A stretch of DNA of 64,000 nt. It comes from Sarcocystis neurona (lineage: Eukaryota > Apicomplexa > Conoidasida > Eucoccidiorida > Sarcocystidae). Each line of letters opens with the position of its first letter. The stretch's first letter is position 1. Positions 33,701 to 45,700 of the stretch are shown here, piece by piece. The stretch lies in contig KL647296.1 in NCBI GenBank assembly GCA_000727475.1, forward strand, positions 1,470,865-1,534,864, given 5' to 3'. The notes beneath the pieces were generated by a model. That model was not told the origin of the DNA. It saw nothing but the letters and a program-made list of their open reading frames with translations, and did not search any database. The translations under genes and the position numbers were made by a program.

Positions 33701-36700
33701 GACCCAGCAGACGACACGTCTCTGCCCCTTGAAGAGGCCGTCGGCAGGCCAGCGGGACCGGCGCGCAGAGACGCCAGATGCAGCGGAGGCACGCAGTGAA
33801 CCCCAGAACTATTGCCGCCTCTGCTCGTCCGATTTCCGCCTTCCAACAGTCGCGGCGATGCTGCCGGTGCTGCTGTCGCTGTTGCGGATGCGGGAGCTTC
33901 AGCTGTCGTTGCAGCTCCTGCTGCTGCCGTGTCGTGTTGCGCCCTCCCTGCAGCTATTGCTGACGTTCTCTCTGTCTGTGCCAGTGAATCTTCTGCTGTT
34001 GTACTGGGCGCTGCTCCTGGTTCCAGCGGCAGTTCTTCGACAGAATCAAGTTCGTTTGCACCTGGGCTGACCCTGCTGCCGGAGCCGCTGCTGATACTAC
34101 GCACTTCCCCCTCGTCGTAGATCGTTTCTTCCTGTGCTGCTGCAGAGCGCTGTCTGTCCACCGAAGCTTCTGTAAAAGCGCTCGCCGCAGGGGCTACGCC
34201 GTGATGAAATCTCGGCGAACGTCCTGCCTCATGAGGACCATCTGAGCAGACTCTTTCCACGAGATGCTGTTGTTCCAGCTGCTCATGGTGCCGCTCTCCT
34301 ATTCTCTCTCGTCTTTCCTGCTGCTGCTGTTGCTCCTGCTGGCAGAGGTTCAGAGCAGTTGGACCAGACGCTAGCAGGCGGTGGGGCACTGGGACCACGA
34401 GAGCTTCGGTCTCAACAAGGGAAGCATCCTCTGCTGCTGATTCCTCCGCATCAGAGGCTGCTTCTCGTGGCTCTGCCTCCACAGCTGCTGCTGCTGCTGC
34501 TCCGGCCGCGGGTTGTCCGCTGCCGCCGGTGCCATCAGCAGTCAAATCGACGGCTGCACTGGCGCAACAAGTAGGAAAGCCTCTCTCAAAGCGAGTGCCT
34601 GCTCTTCCCGTTGCAGCGACCTCTGCGGACCGTCTCCGGGCGCCTGCTGGTCCCCTCCCGGCTGCTGTCGTCGGTCTTGGTGTTGCTGCTCTTGCGTCTC
34701 GTGCTGCTGCTGGCAAGACGACGGTCGCGTCGCCCAATGTTGGTGGCTCATCCGCCGGTGCGCCTGAGGAGGCAGTTTCCGCCGCAGCGGCTGCACGAGC
34801 GGCTCTGGCCATTGCTGCTGCAGCGCATTTGGCACGGCGCTGTTCCTGCTGCAGTTGCTGTTGCCGCGAGTAGGACATGTATCGTCTCAAGCCCTGCGAC
34901 GTCAGTCGGAGAGGAGGATCCGACTGTTGCAGCCTCGCCGTTGCAGGTGGCGGCGCCCTGGTGGAAGCAGCGGCAGGACCGTCAGCACCACGCCCGGATA
35001 TCAGGCCGGCTGTGCGCAGCTGCAGGTGACACCTGTGGAAGCGGGCGGTCGCAGCGCCGCTGCCTCTTCCGGCAGCATCTGGCGCTGCTGCAGGTGATGT
35101 GCGAGGATGTGCTGCATGCAGTTGGTTGCCCGATCCTTCTTCCTGCATGGCTCCTCGTCTCCGCAGGTTCAGCCCTGCACTGCCGCGGGTGCTCTGGTGT
35201 GCTTTACTGCCGCCACTCTGCTGTCGGCTGCTCGTGCTGCTGCTGCTGCTGAAGCCGCCGTTGCTGCTTAGGCGGCTGTTACTGCTGACAGGGCTGCTGC
35301 TGCTTTTCCTTGACTCTCCTCCTTTCTGCGTTGCTGCTGCCTTCGCGGCCGCCCGAGTCGAACGAACATGACGTCCACCTGCTGCTGTCTCACGCTCGCT
35401 ATTAGCCGCGCTACTGGAAGAAGCGGCGTTTGCTGCAGCAGCGCGGTGAGCGGCTGCTGCCGCTAAGCAAGGAAGAAGACCTATGGGGCGAGGCGTTTTG
35501 CTGCTTGGTTTGGTGTTTCTACTTGTCAAGCAGCCAGCCGAAGCCCCGACCCCTGTTGCAGCCTGTGTCTGGGGACCGTGCAGCGCTCCATCTGCTGCCG
35601 CGAACCTGTGCATTTCTGCGCCTGGGTGCTGCTGCTGCTGCTGCTCGCCGGTCCCCGTCAGAACGGCTGCTGCTTGCTGCTCCACTGGCGCCTGCTGATC
35701 TGCCGCTCTCTGCTCCTGGGATGCTGCGTCTAGGGGTTGATGTCTCTCCCTTGCTGTTTCTGCTGATCTCTGTTGCACTGCTGCTGCTGTTTGTTCGCCT
35801 GTCTCGGTGGATGCCTGCTCAGCAGCAAAGTACTCCAAGCGCCTTCTACGGAAAGGAGGAAGCTTCGGTTGCTCCCCGACTCGAGACCTCACGAGATTAG
35901 ACTGCGTCTGCCCTGCTGCCTCACTGCCCCTTCGGCTGCCTTTTTTAAGAGCTGCTGCAGCTGCAGCCGCTTTGGGATTCGAACCAGCAGCAGCTGCACC
36001 GACGGTCCAGGCGACAGACCCAACAGCAGGGACAGCAACGGTCTCATCCCACGCGTCCGCAGCAGCAGCACCCTCCGTCGGGCCGAAGAAAGCAGCAGCC
36101 GCCAGTCGACGGTCTGCAGAGGACGTGAGAGCGGCGCTAGGATCGTCACTATACATGTGGGCAAGAGACATACCAGAAGGTGGAGCTGCAGCACTGCTAG
36201 ATGCACCTCTCATCGAAGCAGCCGAGATTCTGACAGAAGCCTCAGCACCACATGTTGTCGTTTCTTCTGGGGCAGGTGGTGAATTTGAAGAGCGAGGCCC
36301 TACCCAGCGCTGTCCTGGGGTAGTAATACTAGTTCGGTTTGTGCCACTTGCAGCCACACACGCTATATTTATACCTACGGTCTCCCCAGACACACTCGAC
36401 CGGCTCGACGCGCACCTGCTGCTCCTGCCTTCTGTGCTGTTATCCCTGCTGCTGCTCACTGCCAGCTCCGTCCGAAGCATGAGTCTATCAGACGCTGCGG
36501 GGGTTAGGTGCTGTTCCGGCATCTGCTGCGTCTCAAGAGATCCCTGCTGCTGCTGTGTCGACGGCTGCTGCTGCTGTGCCGACGGTTGCTGCTGCTGTGC
36601 CGGCGGCTGCTGCGCTGCTGCCTGCCTTTTCTGGGGGGGTGTCCCTTCTGAGTGCTCCTGCTGCTGATACGCTGGAGCGCGCAGCCGTCGTCGCAGCGGC

Positions 36701-39700
36701 GGCATCCCACTGCTGCATCCTGCCGTAGCGCCGCAATCTTCCGCTGAACACGTCCTGGCGGTTGGAGATACCAGGGCAGTTCCTTCTCCCTCCCTTCCCT
36801 GCTGCTGGGACTCGCTCTTCGTATCCTTCGCCTGGTCATCCTGGTGCCTCTGCAGGTCACCGGACAGCTGTCGCTGCTTCTGCCGCAGCTGCCGCACGCT
36901 ACGTCTCCTCCTGCTGTTACGCTTCTCCCTCTCCCCTAAGGTGTTCCGGTTGCTAGCCCGCGCATGAGTTCGACAGCCGCTTCCAACAGAAGCTTCGCTT
37001 CTGCTGTCGTCGAGGCTGCTGGTGTTTTTGTTGCTGTCGCTAGTGTGCTCGCTGCTTCTGCAGCTGTCAGAGCTGCTGCTGCCTCTCCTGTGGGGACGAC
37101 CCTGGCCACTGGTCTTGGCTTCGCAGCTGCCCTCTGTGTTGCTGCTCGTTCTCGCAGGGATGTCTTCCTGCCTGCTGCTGGGGCAGTCTGCAGTGTTCCT
37201 GCTGTTGCCATGAGGGTTTTGACTGCCGCTGCTGGTGTGCTGGTCGCCGCTGCAAGGTCTGCTGCTCTTGCTCGTGCCGTTGCTGCAGGAGCTGCCATGT
37301 TTCCCGCTGCTGCTGCGTCGGTGGGGTTCTTCATGAGCGATGTGTTGGCGCCTGCCGCCGAGCGCCGCAGCAGCGTCTCCAGCAGACGCGGAGCAGCCAC
37401 AGCACGCCGTACCAGCAGAGCACCGGCAGCGCTGTACTGCGTATCGATCAGCGCTGCCACTACCTACGCGCGGACTGCAACGGCAGGTCTGCGGCCGATC
37501 TTTTTCTCTTGACGAACATGGAAAACTTGACCGGCTCAAGTTAGAGCCGCGTCTCTCAGATTCGCGTCGGAGACGGCCTTGCGGTGGTCGCCTTCTGTCG
37601 CTGCTTTGTTCTCCTCCTCGCCCATGCCGGGGTCCGCTGTCAGAACAACTTCCGTCCGACGCAGAGCGCGACGACCGCGTCATATTTGTCTGCAGATCTT
37701 CCTCAGGGACGCTGCGCTCTGCAACCGCACAGGAGTGGGTGTCGCACGTCTCCGCTTCCGCTGGATCGGTCTGACACAGCAGCTGCTGCATGCAACTTCC
37801 TCCCTCTTTTTGTTGCTGCACCCTTCCACTCGTAGGCTCCTGGCTGATCAATACCGAGCCCCAAGGTCTTCTTCGGGGTGCACTGCTGCGGTGACTGCTA
37901 CTGCTGCTTCGACTATTGCTGCTGCTGCTGCCAACGCTGCTGTTGCGTGATTTGCGTCGGCCACCTGCTGAGCTGCCTCTGCTCGGCAGCCTGCTCCTTC
38001 CTTGCCCGTCGTTGCCGCCGCTATGGACGCTGCTGCTGCTGCTGCGGCTCCCTCTCCGGCCCTCCTCCGGCTTTGCGTTGACACTCGTGCTGCTGGCGAA
38101 GGCTGCCCCGTCCCTGTACGTCATCTCGCCGCTGCTGCTTCCTGGCTTTCTGCTCCGGCTGATGCGTGGCTGAGTCCCGCTGCTGCCGCTGTCGATCGCC
38201 CTGCTGCAGCTGCTGCTAGACAAGCAGGGGGAGGAGAACTCCCGGAAGCTGCTGCCAGCAGTTGCTGCAGTTGCGTCGCAGCTGGGGCTGCTGCATCTTC
38301 TCAGGGTCTGTGCCTCGCGCTCCAACACTGTGCTGCAGCCTCCACCCGCTAATTCGGCAGCAGTGTCGCTGCTGGGTCCCGCTTTGCCTTCGTCCGCGCG
38401 CTGCTGCTCCGCTGACTTGTTTCTGTCGCACGCTGTCTTCCTTCGCGAGGCATCTGCAGAGTGTCGGCAGCCCGAAGGCTCCCAGCAGACGCCGCTGTTT
38501 TCCTCTGCTGTTGCTGCTGTTTCTTCTCCAGCTGTTCTTCTCAGATCTGCTGTTGTACGAGGTGCACCTGCCTCCTCTCCCTCATGTGGTGCTTCCGAGT
38601 CTTTTTTTGTTGCATTTTCTCTCTCGCCTAAGAAGCCTGTCGCCTCTGCGGGCTTTGCTTCAGGTCCTGCTCTTGGTGCCGCACCCACGGCTGCTGCTGC
38701 TTTCTCTGCTGCGCCACTCGCCGCTGGCAAGTCCGCCGGTGCTTCCACGTCTACTGCGGCCCCTGGACCCGACTCGGCGGGTCCCTGCGTTTCCCTTTTT
38801 GTCGCTATATTATTTTCTGCTACGACGCCAACGGCAGTTCCTCTGTTTCTTAAATTTATCGACGCGAAGCAGTTTGAAGCACTAGCCGCCACCTCGATGT
38901 AAGACGCCTCCCCGCCCCGTTCTGGTGCCGATCTGCTGCGGAGGACCATCAGAGAAGCCGCCGCTCCACCAGCACCGTCTTGTTCAAATTCCGCTCTATG
39001 CACTCTTGTATTCTTGCCGCAGCTGGCCCAGCCTTTCCACTTCGGCAGCATCTTTGCTTCCCCAGCTTCGTTCTGACGTTGTTCATCTGCAGAGCCATGC
39101 CCTGCTGCTGGCGCTGACGCTGCTACCATGGTCCCAGGGACTTTCGCGACAGCTGCCGCTGCTCCTGCTCCTGCTGCTGATGTCGCTTCCGCTGTTGTTG
39201 CTGCTCTGGTGCAGCCCGCCTCACCGTGCCCCAATGGAGCAGCCTGCGTTTCCTTCGGTCTCTGCCCCTCTTGCTCCTTCTCGTTCTTCTCCTCCTTCAC
39301 CTCCTCGTCACCGGCTTCTTTGCCTCCGTCTACGGGGGCACCTGGCACTTCTTCTTCTTCGCTAGCAACGTGCAGAACTAGTTGCTGCTGTTGTTTCTTG
39401 ACTGACCGTGTGGCGCTTGTCGTCGCTGGCGTGACTGCTGTTTCCGCTGCTGCTGCAGGCGTGTCTCCTCCGGCCGCACGTGCGTCTTCCTTGCTGCTGC
39501 TTCCTTGCGAACCTGAAGGCCAGGATCCCCTGGGGAGCGCTTGAAATTGAGAAGATCTTCCCTCCGGAGCAGCAGCAGGGCCTCCCGCACCCCCTGCCGT
39601 GTGGTATCTTGAAAGTGTCACGTCCGCAGGTTCAACAGCAGAACGAGCAAAGCAAGCAACTGGATCAACAGCTGCTGCTCCTGTTGAAAGTTGCGGATGG

Positions 39701-42700
39701 TACGCGGTGGACGGCAGGGAAGTCCTGTGCTGCTGCGGGTCCTCCTCCTCGTGCAGCAAGTCGTCGGTGACGTGCTGCTGCTGGGGTGGTACTGCTACTT
39801 CTTCAGAATACCTATTGCCCTGCTGCGCTTGCAATGTCAAGAAAGGCGGCCAAAACGAATGCTTCGTTTGTGCGGACCGCTCGGAGGTGCCGTTGCAGGA
39901 CTGGTGCCGCTGGAGCCACGGAGGATCAGGCCAGCGGTACACCTGCTGTCCTAGCTCCTGCAGCTGCTCTTGCTGCTGCTGCTGAAATTCCTGGCATTCG
40001 AGAACTCCAGCTGCTGCAGCAGCCCTCGGGGACTCTGACAGTGCATGCGCCAGCAGGTGATCTGCCAACTCGTCGACAGGGAGGTGCAATCCACACTGAG
40101 AACATTTACTTCTTTCCCTCGGCACAGGTCCCTCTGTTTCTCTTGCTGCTGACTGCGACACCGCTGCTGTTGCTGTTGCTGTCATTACTCTTGTCGCTCG
40201 AGCCGTGTCACTAGCTTTCTCCTCCCTCTCCTCTTTCTCCTCTGCTGCGGCTGCCGCAGGCGTAATACGGTGGCCGGGCGACTTGGTGAGAGAAGCAGCA
40301 ACGCACATCTCGTCTTGCTCTTGTTCGTGCGCAACTTCCGCAGCTGCAGCCTCTTCGGCAACTACACGGGCAGGAGGCAGCGCGTGTGTTGCTGTTGTCT
40401 TCGTCGGCGCTGAGGTCGCTTTGTTGCTGCTGCAACCAAGTCTCCAGCCAGCCGTCACCTTGCATTCAGCATTCAGTGCCGCAGCAGCAACAGCCAAAAG
40501 AGAAGACGGGTCTACCATCGTCGCGGCATCCCCAGGAGCAGCAGCAGAAGCGCTACAGCCTCCTTGCCCTGCGTGACCCCACCCAGTGCGATCCGGCCAG
40601 ACAGTTCCAACAGTCTGCTCGGCAAGCAGTCGACGTGTGTTGTCTTTGTCTTCTATTCCTGTGGCTGTGGGAGCTGCTGCAGCCCCCTCATGCGTTGCGT
40701 TTATTCGAGAAGACGCCTTCTCGCCGTTCGTCACTCTGGGTGACGCGCCAGCAGCCGCGGCGCCTGCTGCTGCTATAACAACTGCTGCGTCCGTCTTCCA
40801 CGCCTCGGGAGCAGCAGCAGCAGCTGATAAGCTGCTCTCTCTGGCTTCATCATCTGTCTTGCCTGTTGAAAGTTCGTGACGCCCTGCGCTTGCTGCTGCT
40901 CGTTCCTCTGGCTCCCCTCCTATTTCTGCTTCTGCAGTAGATGCCTCGCTCCGCTCTTCCTCGTTAATTCCCTCTATTGGGTGCTGCTCTTCCTCCTCTT
41001 CTTCCTCCTCTTCGACTGCTGCTACTGCTGCTGTCGTTGGTGCTCCTGTGTGGACCTCCCCTGCCGTTGCCGCTGCAGAGTCGTCCGCCGTTGTCTCCTT
41101 CTGACTTGCCGCTTCTGCTTCCACTGCTGCTGCCGCCGCTACATGCAATCTCTCCGTAGAAGGGGACTCGTCGGGAAAGTCAGCAGCAGTGGCAGACAAG
41201 GAGGCTACGAAGGACGATGACGGTGCGGACTCCATGCATGCCGCCGCCGCTGCTGCTGCTGTTGCTGCCAGAGAGTTGCTGTCGGACGTGCGTCTGCCGT
41301 GTGAGGGACACTTTGGGCAGCAGCTGCTGCACAAGGCACTGTCGCTACTTCTCCTGCTGCTGCTGGCGTACGCTTTGCTGCTGTTGCTGCAGCGTCTGCT
41401 TCTCTCGCCGGCGCTGTCCTCGCTGTTGCTCCCGAAACTCTCCGCGCTCCTGCTACTGTCGGCTGCGTCGTCGTCTGTCTCATAAACGACTACTGAGGAC
41501 GCGTCACCCGAGGCCTTGCCGCTGTCCGAGCATTGATCCTGCTCTTCCGTCTGCTCCAGGAACTCCTCTTCTTCCTTCCTAGCTGATTCGTTTTCTGCTT
41601 CCTGACATAAGAACTGTTCTTCGTCCTCCGTCCCTCCGACCTCTTCTTCTTTCTCTTCGCTCCTCTGCCATATCCCTGCCCCGGCGTTCCGCTCTTCCTT
41701 GTCTGCTGCTGCTTCTCCTGAGGCCAAGAAACGTAGGGTAGCTTTCTCTTCTTGATCGAGCGACTCCTCCTGTGCATTTCTCCGCTCCTTTTTGCCCTGT
41801 TTCAAACGATAAAAACTATTCTCTTCCTGATTTGCTTCTGCGGCTCTTTCTCCTACTCCTCCTCCTGCTCCAGCTTCTTTGTTGCTCCTACGGATCGTCC
41901 ATTCTCCGTCGCCTTGCGGACCGTCTTGTCTGCTGCGACGTCGTTCTTCTCCTAAGTCCTGTTGCCAACGTAAAGAGACTCCGCATGCGAATTCGGAGCT
42001 CCAGGGGTCCTCTCCAGTCGCAAAGTTGCGGCCCATGAGAACGCCAGATGCTGCTGCTGGTTCTGCTCTTGCACGCCGGGGTGGCCACGTTGGTGCCGCA
42101 GCCGCCGTGACGCGCGCGACTGACGTTTCTCTGCTTCCGCCTCCTGTTGCTTTCTTTTGAGGCAAGGCCAATAACGTCCTCGGTAGAGAAGCTCTTCGTT
42201 CTTCTCCTTCCAAGTCTGCCACTGCTTTCCCTCTGCGACCTGCTGCAGCTGCTGCGCTTTCTCTTCCTTCTCCTCCTCCTCGAGGTGCTGCTCGTTCTCC
42301 TGCTACTCCTCTGGCTGCTGCCGGGGCGACGCCTCTGGACGCTGGTACTGCTCGCCGCCGTGCTGCTGCTGTTGTTCCTGCGGCTGCAGCGGCAGGCAGT
42401 CTCTGCAAGGCTCTGGTGTCTCTTCGGCGAGCTGCATTGGCGTTACCGTCGGCGTGCACCAGGAAATCGAGGGCGCAGCAGTCCGACTCACGAGACGTGT
42501 CATCTGCGGACAGGCTCTCTGGCTCCTTGACGATCATCTTGCCTTTCCGTACGCCACTGTCTGTAGGACGCCGGCATGTAGAGGAAGAAGCGACCGAATT
42601 TTCCTCAGCAGCAGCTGCTGCAGCAACGGCAGTCGCGGACTTCATTCTGGAACGGCCGGCAGCAGTAACAGCAGCTGCCGCAGCGCCTCTCTTGGAACCG

Positions 42701-45700
42701 GGCTGCTCGGTCGCTCTGCGTGTGTTCAGCCGGCAGCTCCCAGCTTTCTGCTCTTCCTGGTGCCCGTCTGTAGGCGAACGTTTGTCTGCAGCAGCACTCG
42801 CCCGAGGCGGTTCAGCGGCCTCTTCGTCGGGGTAGGTGTTCCACAGCGTATATGCCGGTCCTGCTGCCGCTGTTGCTGCTGCTCCTCTTTTCTCCGTTAC
42901 TGCCGATTCTCGCTCCAGCTCTTCCAGTGAACAGGCGGCAAACGCTTCGGTTGTCACGGGTGTTGCAGCAGCACTCCCTCCTGCCAAAGAGGTTCTCCGG
43001 CGGCCTGCCCTTGCTGCGGCTCGTCGGCCTCCTCCTTGTGCTTCTTCTTTTGGGCCGTCTCGGGCACACTCTGAACCGCTAGAGATGGCATTTGGGGGAA
43101 GGGCTCCCGTCGCTGCTACCGGCAGGTGTCTTTGTCTAGCTGCTGCTTTTGCTGCTGCTGCCGCGGCCGCCGCTGGCGTCTCACTCAGCGGCTGCTGCTG
43201 CAGTTCTCTTGGGGTTGGAAGAATGCCCCTGGGTCGTGTTCGGGGAGACGCAATAGGTAGCACGGCCGAGCCGCTAGATGCGCTACAAACCACGCTCTTT
43301 GGTCGTACGGGCGGGCACCCCGACGAAGGCTTCTGTTGCTCGGTCTGTTGCTGCTGCATCTGTTGCTGCTGGATCTGTTGCTGCTGGGTCTGTTGCTGCT
43401 GCGTCTGTTGCTGCTGCGTCTGTTGCTGCTGCCGCTGGTGCCATTGGTTTTGGTCGTCGTGGTGAAAGGGCGGTTGCGGCAGGTGCTCGCCGCCCTGCCT
43501 GTGGTGTTGCTGCGGATGCGACACCCGCTGCCGCGTGTTTGTCTGAACGACGCCTTCCTTGCCCCTGAGCTCCGACGCAGCAACAGCAGCAGGGCACTTC
43601 GACAGGCCGTTGCAGCTCGGAAGGGAAGACGCACTACTCACTCGAGAAAGGCATCTGGGGGTGTTACTTGTGCTGCCCTCGCCGTCGTTGTGGCTCCCAT
43701 GAGAGCTGCGACGGCCGACTGGGGCCGAGCACAGGGTGCCGTCCGGTGTCTCGTCTGTCTCCACGCTGGGTTTCCTGCTTCGTGTGCTTCCGCTCGAGAG
43801 GCCCTGGACGGAACCGTCACTGCTGCAGTCTTCGCTGCTTGCTCTTCCCTCTCTTTCGCTGCTGCTGCAGTGTAGGCTGCCTGTGTCGCTGCCGAGAGTG
43901 CTGCCGGAGTCCGTCCTGCAGCTGCTGCCCGTGCTGCGGCTGCTGCTGGTGGCGCCTTTGGTACTAGGCCCTGCGCTGCAGCGGGCGCTGCCGCTGGAAG
44001 TGCTGCTGCACCCGCTTCTCGTGCTGCAGCTGTTCTTGCGAGCGGAGCAGCAAAGGCTCTGCGGCGTGCTGCTGCAGCCATTGCAGCGGAAGCCGTTCCA
44101 GCAAGGCTGCTGTCGTCGCACGCGCTCTTCGCCGCCTGTGCCACCGCAGCTGTTTTCTTCACATGCAAGCTGACTGCTGTTCAGGAGAAGCGGGTCGGTG
44201 CTTGCCCGGTGCGAGGGCCTCACCTCACGTACAAACACACACATGCCGGTGTCTGCAAGAAGATGCTGCTGTGTCGATTCTGCCCCTGGAGTTGCTCCAG
44301 TCGCCTCCGCTACAGTGTCTTGAAGTGCGGCCGCGTTCGCTAGTACGGCTGCTCCTTCTATCCTTGCTGTTCTTGTTGCTGACTCTGCAGCAGTAGGTCT
44401 TGGCACAGACGGTCTTGGGGCTGCTGTTGATAGACCCGTCTCTGGCAGGCCCAACCGCTGCTGCCCCTGCAGCACTCCTGTACCCGCAGCGTGCGACCGC
44501 GAAGACTGAAGAGAGCAGGAACCATGGGAGAGCGGCAAAGCAAACAGAGAAAGTCGCAAGAGCTGCGGTTTCTCCTTTTTTTGCTGCGTCTCCTTGGTGC
44601 TTTCTTTGCTAGCTGATGGCCGGCAGCCCAGTGCCCCGTCAGCCATATCAGGTGCAGCAGCTGCTGCTGCTGGTGAAGGACCCGCCGCAGGAACAAGGTC
44701 GAGACCAGCAGCAGCATCTGAGCCAGCAGCGGCAAGACCAGCAGCGGTCGCAGCTGAACCAAATACGGAGGCAGCCTTTTCATCCCCGTTGTCGTGAGGC
44801 TCAGTAGGATGAGGTTCTGACGTCTTGAAGAGTGAGTTTCCATGAGAAGCAGATACACGCGCATCCTTGTGAATGTTGCTGCTGGATCGGTTTCTGCTGC
44901 TGCCCCTGCTGCTTCGATTTCTGCTGCTGTCCCTGCTGCTGCATCGTTTTCTGCTGCTGCCGCTGCTGCGACTGCGGTCCCGCCAATAGAGGGGACGGGG
45001 AGAGGCAGCAGCAGCATGTGCAGCCGACGAATTTGGCATTCCTTCGGATGTGTCCCGCAACAGCTCCTCTTCCGCTGATCTGTGTCTACGCTGGTGCTGC
45101 TTCTGACCAAGTGACTGCCGCCGCTGCTTTTGCTGCTGTCCTCGGCGCTCACTCCGCTGTTGCTGTTTCGGATGCCGGTGCGGCTGCTGCGGCTTCTCTT
45201 TTACGTCTTGCTGCTGCTGCTTCTGCTCCGGCTTTTTCCGTTGGCGCTCCTGCTGCCGAAGAGCGCGCAAGGATTGCTGCTGCAGTCGTTGTTGCTGCTC
45301 GTCGTGCGTCTCCCAAAGCCGACTCTCCTGCTGTATCAAACCAGCACCGTTGCCCGAGGCTGCAGCTGCAACATCGTCCGCCTGCTTCTTCTCCCCCCCT
45401 TCCTCGCAACAAGGCTCGTCTGAAGAGTCATACACGTACACGGAGGTGTCGGAGAGGTGGCTGTATCGCTCGCTGCTGCAGCTGCTGCTGTCCCGACTAC
45501 TACTGCAGCTGTCCTTGTGGCGTTCTTTGCTGCCGCTGCTGCAGCTGCAGCAGGCATCACCAAGAAGCTGCGGCCCAGGCTGGCTGCAAGCCGGCATTCT
45601 TTCTGAAGGCGCAGCACGGGAAACTGCACCTTCGGAGGGATACCCTCCTGCTTCTTCCATAATATGATGTGCTGCTGCAGCACCGCCAGCAGCCATCGCT

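Noticed and set aside
35960..35990. GATTCGAACC, resembling a tRNA T-loop on the minus strand
   Set aside because: The flanking 5-base stems do not pair and the site lies inside the giant coding frame.
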